This document shows positions 1-5,349 of a stretch of DNA of 6,045 bases, piece by piece. The stretch's first letter is position 1. Every line of letters begins with the position of its first letter. The translations under genes were made by a program, and so were the position numbers. The stretch lies in contig JAOUGY010000237.1 in assembly GCA_029865445.1 (NCBI GenBank), positions 1 to 6,045 of the forward strand, given 5' to 3'. Origin of the DNA: Acidimicrobiia bacterium. Lineage in GTDB: Bacteria > Actinomycetota > Acidimicrobiia > Spongiisociales > ZC4RG35. The notes beneath the pieces were generated by a model. The model saw nothing but the letters and a program-made list of their open reading frames with translations. It was not told the origin of the DNA and searched no databases.

Positions 1-197
1 AAAGCGCACCGCGCACAGCCCACCGCTCACAGCGGCCCGAGCGAAGCGAGGGCCTTGGATCTCCCCCCTCCCGGCTCCGCCGGACTCCCCCCGCTGGGGG
101 GAGAAACAGAACCCCAACCACCCGCCTCACGGCAGGCGACGGAGGGGGAGAAAGCGCACCGCCCACGGCGCACAGCGGCCCGAGCAAAGCGAGGGCC
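1..197. repeat. Two copies of a GC-rich palindromic repeat in gene-free DNA
   Basis: No gene is supported in positions 1-213. A 27-bp block at 28-54 recurs at 171-197 with one mismatch, and both copies contain inverted arms GGCCC/GGGCC around a GAGCGAAGCGAG-like core. Each is preceded by AAAGCGCACCGC (1-12 and 151-162), but the spacing differs (15 versus 8 bp), so the copies are diverged modules rather than a clean tandem duplication. Between them lie two more hairpins: CCGGC/GCCGG at 71-83, and a perfect 8-bp stem CTCCCCCC/GGGGGGAG with a 3-nt loop at 85-103. The arrangement resembles dispersed intergenic palindromic (REP-like) elements. The copy at 171-197 lies just downstream of the DUF3107 stop codon and might also help end its transcript, although no T-run follows. 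Confidence 0.6.
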
Positions 198-213
198 ACC
201 CCCAGCAGGCGGA

Positions 214-438
214 TCAGGTTCCGAACCCGACGGCCGACTTGCCCTCTCTGGCATCGATCTCCACGAAACCGAGTCGCTCGCGAGGGAACCCGACGCGGCG
301 TTGTTTGGCATCCTCGAACCACAACAGATTGCGACCTTCGGAAAACGCTTCCTCCAGCGCCGCTTCGAAAGCTTTCGCATCGTCGATTTCGAACTCGACC
401 ACTTTCCCCGTCTCGGCGATCCCGATCCGTACGTTCAC
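214..438 (-). CDS. DUF3107 family small protein
   Basis: A 74-residue protein starting at GTG (436-438), with a good ribosome-binding site (AGGAG) about 7 nt upstream. It matches the small actinobacterial DUF3107 family in length and layout. There is an N-terminal beta strand (VRIGIAETGKVVEFEI), then an acidic helix (residues about 19-34), a short strand with the FEDAKQRRVGFP turn, and the typical C-terminal end (AVGFGT) after a strand containing FVEIDA. No catalytic motif, signal peptide or membrane segment is visible. Some family members carry the label 'ATP-binding protein', but nothing in this sequence supports that, and the function is unknown to me. It is transcribed divergently from the LysM gene, and its 3' side runs into the palindromic repeat region. 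Confidence 0.88.
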   Translation of the reverse strand: MNVRIGIAETGKVVEFEIDDAKAFEAALEEAFSEGRNLLWFEDAKQRRVGFPRERLGFVEIDAREGKSAVGFGT

Positions 439-514
439 GATTCACTCCTGAGCCTTGGCAACGCCATCGTAGACCCCTTCCACGGCTCGACCCGATGCCG
501 TAGCCTCTGACGCC

Positions 515-1294
515 ATGGGAGCGAGAGTTCGGGCATTGGCGGGGACCCTCCTGGTGCTGGGTATCCCGGCGCTGGCGATCCGGACACTCCACGGCCTCGC
601 CGGCAAACCATGGTTGAGCATCGACTACAGGGACCCGGGGCGGTGGCTGGCGACCACACCGCTCGCCGACGCTCTCGCCTCACTCGCTCGACTCGGTGCG
701 CTCGCTCTCTCTTATTACCTGCTCATTGCCACTGCCCTGTATCTGCTCGCCGTGGCCTCGGGCCGCCAAACGATCACTCGGGTCCTCCAGCCGTTCGTAC
801 CCGGGATCGTCCGCAGTCTTGCCGACAGGATCGTCGCCGGTTCCATCGCCATCGGGACGCTCGCCACGCCGCTCCTGGCGTCGAGCCCACCCCCGCCGCC
901 GACCACCCACGTGATCGGGGACTACCTCCCCGCGGCCAGGGACCGGTTGGCACCGCCCCCGCCCGCACCCTCGTTCGAGGCGCGACCGACCACTGCTCCG
1001 GCGACAGAGGTGCCCGCCGCCCCACGGCCGCTCGACTCCACTCCCACAGGCGTGGCTCAGATCCGCCCAGGTGAGGTGACCGTGGAAGAGGGGGACCATC
1101 TGTGGGGATTGGCCGAACGCGTCTTGACCGACAGTCTCGGCCGGCGGCCCACCGACCCGGAAGTGGCGCCGTACTGGCGGGAGTTGGTGGAGGTGAACCG
1201 GCACCGGCTTCGCAGCGGCGACCCGGACCTCATCTACCCAGGTGAGGTCCTGACGCTCCCCGATCCAGCTCCGTTCATCCCCGGAGGAAGCTGA
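515..1294 (+). CDS. Membrane-anchored LysM domain protein
   Basis: A 259-residue protein, probably a cell-envelope protein that binds peptidoglycan. Hydrophobic segments lie at residues about 8-24 and 58-82, with a weaker one at 105-122. A Pro/Ala/Thr-rich linker follows (about 123-180), then a C-terminal LysM-like domain (about 187-249). The LysM hallmarks are VEEGDHLWGLAERV near the start, ELVEVNRH in the middle and DLIYPGEVLTLP at the end; an insertion (about 205-220) makes the domain longer than a minimal LysM. ATG 515 is the first possible start after the in-frame stop at 470-472, although no strong ribosome-binding site precedes it. The gene diverges from the DUF3107 gene and overlaps the convergent yjbQ tail by 20 bp. 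LysM binding to N-acetylglucosamine polymers is family knowledge; the role of this protein is not known. Confidence 0.85.
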   Translation: MGARVRALAGTLLVLGIPALAIRTLHGLAGKPWLSIDYRDPGRWLATTPLADALASLARLGALALSYYLLIATALYLLAVASGRQTITRVLQPFVPGIVRSLADRIVAGSIAIGTLATPLLASSPPPPPTTHVIGDYLPAARDRLAPPPPAPSFEARPTTAPATEVPAAPRPLDSTPTGVAQIRPGEVTVEEGDHLWGLAERVLTDSLGRRPTDPEVAPYWRELVEVNRHRLRSGDPDLIYPGEVLTLPDPAPFIPGGS

Positions 1295-1679
1295 GCCGAA
1301 CGCGCCGTTTCGGATTGTCGCCATTGGGGTCGACGATGGTGATCGACTGCCAGGTTCCGAGAGCAAGGCTCCCGGCAATTACCGGGACCGAGATGGCAGG
1401 AGCGACGATCGCCGGCATCACATGATCGGCGCCGTGACCGGGCGATCCGTGGCGATGGCGCCAGCGATCGTCTCGGGGGAACAACGTGTCGAGCGAAGCC
1501 AACAAGTCGACATCGGAGCCGGCTCCCGTTTCAAAGATCGCCACTCCACAGGTCGCGTGCGGCACGAACACGTGGACGAGGCCATCTCCCCTCCCTGCAC
1601 AGAAGGCCGCGACCCGCCCGGTGATGTCGAGGACCGCCGGACGATCACCCGTGACAACGTCGATGAGGACCGAGTCCAC
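1275..1679 (-). CDS. yjbQ: YjbQ/UPF0047 family protein
   Basis: A 134-residue single-domain protein of the YjbQ (UPF0047) family, close to the family's usual length. Visible hallmarks are HATCGVAIFE (residues 41-50), an acidic stretch with D56, the His-rich segment ending GSPGHGADHVMPA (78-90; H82 and H86), and the C-terminal GSLALGTWQSI (103-113), then a basic RRVRLSF strand. The conserved histidines and acids probably bind a metal. Members are often annotated as secondary thiamine-phosphate synthases because some rescue thiE mutants weakly; the true role is unsettled. The start is GTG (1677-1679), 6 nt after the prs stop, so it is probably the last gene of the glmU-prs operon and may be translationally coupled. 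No strong ribosome-binding site is seen. The stop lies inside the convergent LysM gene. Confidence 0.88.
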   Translation of the reverse strand: MDSVLIDVVTGDRPAVLDITGRVAAFCAGRGDGLVHVFVPHATCGVAIFETGAGSDVDLLASLDTLFPRDDRWRHRHGSPGHGADHVMPAIVAPAISVPVIAGSLALGTWQSITIVDPNGDNPKRRVRLSFLRG

Positions 1680-1685
1680 GCCGGA

Positions 1686-2657
1686 TCAGACGTTGTCGCC
1701 GAGGAAGATCTCCGACACCGAGGAATCCATGAAGATCGCCTGGAGGGCCTCCGCGACGATCGGGGCGATCGACAGCACGACCAGCTTGTCGAGCTGGGCG
1801 GCGTCCTCTGAAACCGGCAAGGTATTGGTGACGATCACCTCGTCGACGGGAGCGTTCTTGATCCGATCCACGGCCGGTCCGGACAGGATGGCGTGGGTGG
1901 CGGCGATACGAACGGAAAGAGCGCCACCTCGCCTCGCCATCTCGGCTGCGTTCACCACGGTCCCGGCGGTGTCGATCATGTCATCGACGATGACCACATG
2001 ACGGCCGGAGACCTCGCCCGAGATGTCGAGTGCCTCCGAGACGTTGTGATGGTCGGGGTCACGCCGCTTGTAGATGAAGGCGACAGAGGCGTCGAGACGT
2101 CGGGCGTACTTCTCGGCCCGCTTCACACCACCGGCATCCGGCGAGACGATGGCGGTCGGACCGTTGATCTGATCCACGAGATAGTCGGTGATGATCGGGA
2201 TGGCGGTGAGGGCGTCGAAAGGCTTCGGAATGAACCCCTGGAGCTGCCCGGTGTGCAGGTCCACCGACACCAGCCGATCGGCGCCGGCGGTCATGAACAA
2301 GTCGCCGACGAGCCGGGCTGTGATCGGTTCGCGGGGCAGGACCTTCTTGTCCTGACGGGAGTACCCGTAGAACGGCATGACCGCGGTGATCCGTCGCGCC
2401 GACCCGCGCTTCAGCGCATCGATGATGATGAGCTGTTCCATGATGGCGTCGTTGATCGGGTGACAGTGGCTCTGGATCACGAAGGCGTCGGCGCCCCGGA
2501 CACTCTCGGCCGGTCGGGCATACGACTCACCATTGGCGAATGTCGACCGCTGAAGATTCCCGAGTCGTACCCCGAGGATATCGGCCACCTCTTCGGCGAG
2601 GTCCACATTGGTCCCTCCCGAAAAGAGCATGAGCCGGTTCCGACTGACGATGTCCAC
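1686..2657 (-). CDS. prs: Ribose-phosphate pyrophosphokinase (PRPP synthetase)
   Basis: A 323-residue cytoplasmic enzyme that transfers pyrophosphate from ATP to ribose 5-phosphate, making PRPP for purine, pyrimidine, NAD, histidine and tryptophan synthesis. Its length is normal for class I enzymes. Hallmarks in order are FSGGTN near the N-terminus, STFANGE (38-44), MPFYGYSRQDKK (94-105, the ATP-binding region), SVDLH (131-135), SPDAGGVKRA (172-181), IYKRRD with the catalytic-loop lysine (195-200), the PRPP-binding loop VVIVDDMIDTAGT (221-233), and a C-terminal SVSEIF. All key elements are present, so it should be active. It starts at GTG (2655-2657), directly after the glmU stop with no spacer, which implies co-transcription and coupled translation. 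A glmU-prs pair is common in bacteria. Confidence 0.97.
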   Translation of the reverse strand: MDIVSRNRLMLFSGGTNVDLAEEVADILGVRLGNLQRSTFANGESYARPAESVRGADAFVIQSHCHPINDAIMEQLIIIDALKRGSARRITAVMPFYGYSRQDKKVLPREPITARLVGDLFMTAGADRLVSVDLHTGQLQGFIPKPFDALTAIPIITDYLVDQINGPTAIVSPDAGGVKRAEKYARRLDASVAFIYKRRDPDHHNVSEALDISGEVSGRHVVIVDDMIDTAGTVVNAAEMARRGGALSVRIAATHAILSGPAVDRIKNAPVDEVIVTNTLPVSEDAAQLDKLVVLSIAPIVAEALQAIFMDSSVSEIFLGDNV

Positions 2658-4061
2658 TCAGCGCTCCTTGTCGGCATCCTCGTCGCGTTGGGAACGGTAG
2701 CGCTCGGCCTTGCGGCTCGCATAACCGGCGATGATCGTTTGGTCGGAACGTTCGATCGCCAGTGCGCCCGCAGGTACGTCCTCGGTGATGACCGAACCCG
2801 CACCCGTCACGGCGCCGTCGCCGATGGATACGGGTGCAACGAGCATCGTGTCGGACCCGATGAAGGCCCCCTCGCCGATGTCGGTGCGGTTCTTCTCGAA
2901 TCCGTCGTAGTTGCAGGTGATGGTCCCCGCCCCCACGTTGGCCCCTCGGCCCACCCGGGCATCCCCCAGATATGACAGGTGAGGAACCTTGGCGTTCTCC
3001 TCGACCACGGTGTTCTTCAGTTCGACGAACGACCCGGCCTTGGACCCGGATTCCAGGATGGTCCCAGGTCGCAGCGTGGTGTACGGGCCGACGTCACAGC
3101 CGCCACCCACCTGGGCGCCACGGAGCACCGAGTACCACACCCGGGCCCCGGGTCCGATCACGGAGTCGACGGCGAACACGTCCGGCCCCACGACCGCCCC
3201 TTCGGATACGATCGTGGAACCCTCCAGGTGACACCCTGGGTACAAGGTGGCACCGCGCTCGACCGTGACCGTCGCATCGATGTAGGTCCGGGCGGGGTCC
3301 ACGATCGTGACGCCTTCTGCCATGAGGGCGCCCACCATCCGTTCCCTGGCGGCGCGGTTGGCGTCGGCCAATTGGGCAAGCGTGTTGATACCGGCGACCA
3401 CCGATTCATCGACCACGATGGCGTCCACTCGTTCGCCTCGACCGGCCACCAGGCCCACGACGTCGGTGACGTACAGCTCACCTTGGGCGTTGTCGGGCTC
3501 GAGCGACGCCAGGTCTCCGGCCAGTTCGTCGCCGCAGAACAGGTACATGCCGGCATTTATCTCCCGAATGGACCGCTGATCGATATTGGCGTCTCGATCC
3601 TCGACGATCCCCAGAACGGTGCCACCGCTGCGCACCACCCGACCGTATCCGGATGGGTCGGCGAGCTCGGCGGACAGCATCACCACACCTGACTCCCAAT
3701 GGGCATGCCTGTCGACGAGTTGCTGAAGGGCGTCGCCGGTGATGAGCGGGGTATCGCCGGGGACCACCAGGACCCCCTTGCCGGTGCCGTCTCCCAGATG
3801 CTCGAGCGCCACCTGGGTGGCGTGGCCGGTACCGCGCCGTTCGTGCTGAATGCAATACTCGACGCCGTCGCCGATCGATTCGACCACCGCCTCGGCGCCG
3901 TGCCCGACGACAACGATGGTGGCGTCCGGTTTCGTCGCCTCGACGGCATCGAGAACCCAGGAGAGCATCGGCCGACCCGCAACACGATGCAGCACCTTGG
4001 GAAGGTCCGATTTCATCCGGGTGCCGTGGCCTGCGGCGAGGACAACTGCAACGTGACTCAT
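2658..4061 (-). CDS. glmU: Bifunctional UDP-GlcNAc pyrophosphorylase / GlcN-1-P acetyltransferase
   Basis: A 467-residue enzyme that acetylates glucosamine-1-phosphate and then couples it to UTP, giving UDP-GlcNAc for peptidoglycan. The N-terminal uridyltransferase (about 1-228) shows LAAGHGTRMKSDLPK (8-22), QHERRGTGHA (72-81), GDTPL with the metal-binding Asp (102-106), EINAGMY (167-173) and GINT (224-227). The C-terminal left-handed beta-helix acetyltransferase (about 250-450) has many imperfect hexapeptide repeats, and shows KVPHLSYLGD with the catalytic His (358-367) and CNYDG (383-387). I chose ATG 4061 because homology begins there and a ribosome-binding site (AGGGGAG) lies just upstream. 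The frame is open to 4295, but that extension would read through the tRNA and is not coding. The gene follows tRNA-Gln by 41 bp with no visible terminator between, so it may share the tRNA promoter. Confidence 0.97.
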   Translation of the reverse strand: MSHVAVVLAAGHGTRMKSDLPKVLHRVAGRPMLSWVLDAVEATKPDATIVVVGHGAEAVVESIGDGVEYCIQHERRGTGHATQVALEHLGDGTGKGVLVVPGDTPLITGDALQQLVDRHAHWESGVVMLSAELADPSGYGRVVRSGGTVLGIVEDRDANIDQRSIREINAGMYLFCGDELAGDLASLEPDNAQGELYVTDVVGLVAGRGERVDAIVVDESVVAGINTLAQLADANRAARERMVGALMAEGVTIVDPARTYIDATVTVERGATLYPGCHLEGSTIVSEGAVVGPDVFAVDSVIGPGARVWYSVLRGAQVGGGCDVGPYTTLRPGTILESGSKAGSFVELKNTVVEENAKVPHLSYLGDARVGRGANVGAGTITCNYDGFEKNRTDIGEGAFIGSDTMLVAPVSIGDGAVTGAGSVITEDVPAGALAIERSDQTIIAGYASRKAERYRSQRDEDADKER

Positions 4062-4102
4062 GACACTCCCCTGATCTTGGTCTGACGGCGCCCGCTCGAC
4101 AG

Positions 4103-4177
4103 TGGCTGGGGGGACAGGACTCGAACCCGTACTGACGGAACCAAAATCCGTAGTGCTGCCAGTTACACCACCCCCCA
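4103..4177 (-). tRNA. tRNA-Gln (anticodon UUG)
   Basis: A complete 75-nt tRNA that folds cleanly. The acceptor stem TGGGGGG/CCCCCCA has 7 bp. The D arm has a GTGT/GCAC stem with an AACTGGCA loop. The anticodon stem ACGGA/TCCGT carries the loop TTTTGGT, giving anticodon TTG, which reads CAA (Gln). The variable loop has 4 nt, the T arm is ACGGG/CCTGT with loop TTCGAGT, the discriminator base is G, and CCA is encoded. Nucleotides 1-42 plus 45 bp upstream are duplicated as a direct repeat 1,278 bp to the right, which marks this gene as an integration target. It lies 41 bp upstream of glmU on the same strand. Confidence 0.97.
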
Positions 4178-4222
4178 AGGTGGCGGCCAACAGCTTACCC
4201 CCAGGGGAGACCGCGTCTCTTC
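4136..4222 (-). repeat. Left att-like direct repeat (within intact tRNA-Gln)
   Basis: This copy covers tRNA nucleotides 1-42 (5' end through most of the anticodon stem-loop) plus 45 bp upstream. It differs from the right copy at 4140 (a versus c, anticodon-loop base 38) and 4195 (t versus a, in the putative -10 box). Its outer end is marked by the inverted repeat GAGAC-CGC-GTCTC at 4207-4219, just inside the point where similarity stops. If integration occurred here, this copy's upstream part came with the element, so the tRNA now uses an element-supplied promoter region. Confidence 0.85.
4192..4197 (-). promoter_or_regulatory. Possible -10 element for tRNA-Gln (and perhaps glmU)
   Basis: On the minus strand TAAGCT ends 14 bp before the first tRNA base, a plausible place for a -10 box. 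No convincing -35 hexamer is seen; the region upstream holds the inverted repeat GAGAC/GTCTC (4207-4219). In the duplicated copy the same site reads TATGCT (5470-5475), which is closer to the bacterial consensus. That base is one of only two differences between the 87-bp copies. The assignment rests on position alone. Confidence 0.3.
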
Positions 4223-4251
4223 TCGCTTTCTCCAGCAGACCATACTTCTTG

Positions 4252-4275
4252 TCGGTTGCAGAATCGGTTGCAGAC
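4252..4275 (+). repeat. Tandem 12-bp direct repeats; third copy at 5314-5325
   Basis: TCGGTTGCAGAA (4252-4263) is followed immediately by TCGGTTGCAGAC (4264-4275). A 12-bp match, CGGTTGCAGAAT, recurs in the same orientation at 5314-5325, near the other end of the putative element. The tandem pair begins 30 bp inside the left 87-bp repeat, and the single copy lies 89 bp inside the right one. Such short repeats beside att sites could be arm-type binding sites for a tyrosine integrase or excisionase, though chance or an older recombination scar is possible. Confidence 0.5.
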
Positions 4276-4284
4276 GGGATGGTC

Positions 4285-4509
4285 ATGAGCGACAACGGCG
4301 AAGTGGGCGACGACGATCCCTACCTTGGACCGTGCCGGATCTGCGGGACGTCAGCACCACCACGACGACAACTGCCAGAACCCCACGCATCCAACGCCAC
4401 CCGAGTCGACCACCAGCCAGCCTACGCCACGGTGCACCGACGACGCGGCCCATGCCCGGCGGAGAGCAACTGCAAGAGCGACGACGTCAATCCGTACGTG
4501 GCGATATGA
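4285..4509 (+). CDS. Doubtful small Cys-containing ORF
   Basis: A 74-codon open frame from ATG 4285, with only a weak purine stretch (GGGATGG) as a ribosome-binding site. The predicted protein begins with an acidic segment (SDNGEVGDDDPYLG), has a CRIC (C-x2-C) pair at residues 17-20 and two more Cys near the end (GPCPAESNC), so a small metal-binding protein is conceivable. Third-codon-position GC looks high at both ends but drops in the middle. There the +1 frame (from about 4351) instead has good codon use and encodes HHHDDNC. This suggests either two frameshifts in a decaying gene or no gene at all. I recognise no family. It lies inside the putative element and upstream of the secreted-protein gene, in the same direction. 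Confidence 0.3.
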   Translation: MSDNGEVGDDDPYLGPCRICGTSAPPRRQLPEPHASNATRVDHQPAYATVHRRRGPCPAESNCKSDDVNPYVAI

Positions 4510-4619
4510 CAGGTCCTCCGCAACTCTTTGGTCGATCGCCTCTGTTCAATGATGCCCGGCAGGGCTGATGATCTGGCCAAGGGGACGCGTTGTGCGTGCA
4601 CGAGTGAGAGGAGGATGCA
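4510..4619 (+). other. Leader of the small secreted-protein gene
   Basis: No gene is seen here. The stretch leads to a strong ribosome-binding site (AGAGGAGGA, 4607-4615) ahead of ATG 4620. No convincing -35/-10 pair or hairpin stands out. Together with the doubtful ORF at 4285-4509, this means that 4178-4619 holds no confidently coding DNA. Confidence 0.5.
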
Positions 4620-5096
4620 ATGCGCATCCGAATCGCTGTCCTGCTCTCGTTCCTCGTCGTGATCGGCATGTCGGTCCCGGCGACAGCCGCACCGTACAAC
4701 TCTCCCCCATGGGGCGAGCCGCAGATCCTCGACGTGGACTTCGACTTCCCGAACCCGTGTTTGGGCGAGGACGAGATGGATCTGTGGTACTTCCACGGAC
4801 CGATCTACGCCCGTGAGTTCCAGACTCCCGCAGGCAACACGCACTTCCAGAGCATCTGGTGGATAGCGGTATCAACCGCGGCCGGGTTCTCGATGCCTGA
4901 GCGGATGATCGGCGTCGACGTTGTGAACGAAGGCACCAATACCTTCCACTACACCGGTACCGGGCTGTACCAGTTGCGAAACGAGGAGGGTCAGCAGCTT
5001 CGCGCCCAGATCAAGATCCAGGTGACAGTCGTCGACGGTGAGATCGTCCACGAGAAGGTGGACGGGTGGGACTTCGCCTGCATCGGCAAGGGGTAG
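4620..5096 (+). CDS. Small secreted protein, function unknown
   Basis: A 158-residue protein with a clear Sec signal peptide. It has a short basic N-terminus (MRIR), a hydrophobic core (IAVLLSFLVVIGMSV) and a likely cleavage site after PATA or ATAA (residues 21-24). The mature part of about 135 residues looks all-beta, has no membrane anchor, and carries only two cysteines, one in FPNPCLGED and one in the C-terminal DFACIGKG, which could form one disulfide. The NPC-x-GE start and final Cys-Ile-Gly resemble a loosely defined group of short exported actinobacterial proteins of unknown function; this is from memory and is not a firm assignment. The start is set by the strong ribosome-binding site 5 nt upstream. 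The gene lies alone inside the putative integrated element, so it is probably cargo. A possible hairpin follows its stop. Confidence 0.8.
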   Translation: MRIRIAVLLSFLVVIGMSVPATAAPYNSPPWGEPQILDVDFDFPNPCLGEDEMDLWYFHGPIYAREFQTPAGNTHFQSIWWIAVSTAAGFSMPERMIGVDVVNEGTNTFHYTGTGLYQLRNEEGQQLRAQIKIQVTVVDGEIVHEKVDGWDFACIGKG

Positions 5097-5257
5097 CCCC
5101 CAGATGACCGCACAGCTGCGTTCTGGACGTCGGGCTGCGGTCTGGTGCCCAGAACGCCGCCCGACCCTGTCCAGCCAATCACACCACTCGGGGCGAGTGC
5201 GGTCCACCGTCCGTTCGAACGTTGATACACCGATCCAGGGATCTTGCTAGTTGCCAT
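5097..5257 (-). pseudogene. Integrase N-terminal relic (tyrosine recombinase type)
   Basis: ATG 5257 has a strong ribosome-binding site (GGAGAGGAG) and opens a frame whose first 20 residues, MATSKIPGSVYQRSNGRWTA, match the pattern G-S-[VI]-Y-x-R-x-[ND]-G-R-W that begins the N-terminal DNA-binding region of many tyrosine integrases. After about residue 20-30 the similarity fades in all frames of the strand. The open frame goes on to 4991, but there it only mirrors the 3' end of the secreted-protein gene. No catalytic R-H-R-Y domain exists in the window, so this is a truncated relic rather than a working recombinase. The secreted-protein gene now occupies the space where the rest should lie, which suggests a deletion or replacement. 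The match is a short motif and could be coincidence, but the ribosome-binding site and att-like context support it. Confidence 0.5.
5118..5157. repeat. 9-bp inverted repeat after the secreted-protein gene
   Basis: Perfect arms GCGTTCTGG (5118-5126) and CCAGAACGC (5149-5157) flank a 22-nt loop, 21 bp after the TAG stop. It could act as a terminator-like hairpin for the plus-strand gene, but no T-run follows and the loop is long. It lies in the stretch where the integrase-like frame loses recognisable similarity, so it may instead mark a rearrangement junction. Confidence 0.4.
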
Positions 5258-5268
5258 GAGTCTCCTCT

Positions 5269-5301
5269 CCGTCATCATTGACGGGAAGAGAGGCGCCTCT
5301 C
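5269..5301 (-). promoter_or_regulatory. Palindrome and hairpin in the integrase-relic leader
   Basis: Two symmetric elements precede ATG 5257 on the minus strand. GAGAGGCGCCTCTC (5288-5301) is a perfect 14-bp palindrome centred 37 bp upstream of the start. Next to it, CCGTCA/TGACGG (5269-5284) forms a 6-bp hairpin with a 4-nt loop that ends right at the ribosome-binding site. The CCTCTC half of the palindrome could also pair with the GAGAGG of that site. Together they look like an operator and/or a leader RNA controlling integrase expression; the function is inferred from symmetry and position only. Confidence 0.4.
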
Positions 5302-5313
5302 ATCCGATTTCGC

Positions 5314-5325
5314 CGGTTGCAGAAT
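5314..5325 (+). repeat. Third copy of the CGGTTGCAGAAT repeat
   Basis: CGGTTGCAGAAT is identical over 12 bp to 4253-4264, in the same orientation, 1,061 bp apart. It lies between the integrase-relic leader and the large dyad at 5350-5386, near the right end of the putative element. See the tandem pair at 4252-4275 for the possible role as recombinase arm sites. Confidence 0.5.
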
Positions 5326-5349
5326 GCCACTGGCCGCTCGCTGGACGAA

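Noticed and set aside
1..197. CRISPR array
   Set aside because: Only two repeat copies with unequal internal spacing and palindromic content, and no cas gene; REP-like elements fit better.
27..510. Open frames on both strands in the first 510 bases apart from DUF3107
   Set aside because: They translate the palindromic repeats or mirror the DUF3107 gene, and none has a ribosome-binding site or recognisable domain.
680..1378. Minus-strand 232-codon open frame opposite the LysM gene
   Set aside because: Its composition is Arg/Gly-rich, as expected of an antisense shadow; the plus strand encodes clear membrane segments and a LysM domain.
1893..2975. Long plus-strand open frame (360 codons) opposite prs and glmU
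   Set aside because: It is a high-GC shadow antisense to two strongly conserved genes and has no recognisable product.
4102..4284. Plus-strand open frame across the tRNA (GGTGLEPV...TEPKSVV)
   Set aside because: This is the usual false translation of the antisense strand of a tRNA; no ribosome-binding site is seen.
4062..4295. 78-codon N-terminal extension of glmU in the open frame
   Set aside because: It reads straight through the tRNA-Gln gene and its upstream region; GlmU homology and a ribosome-binding site both place the start at 4061.
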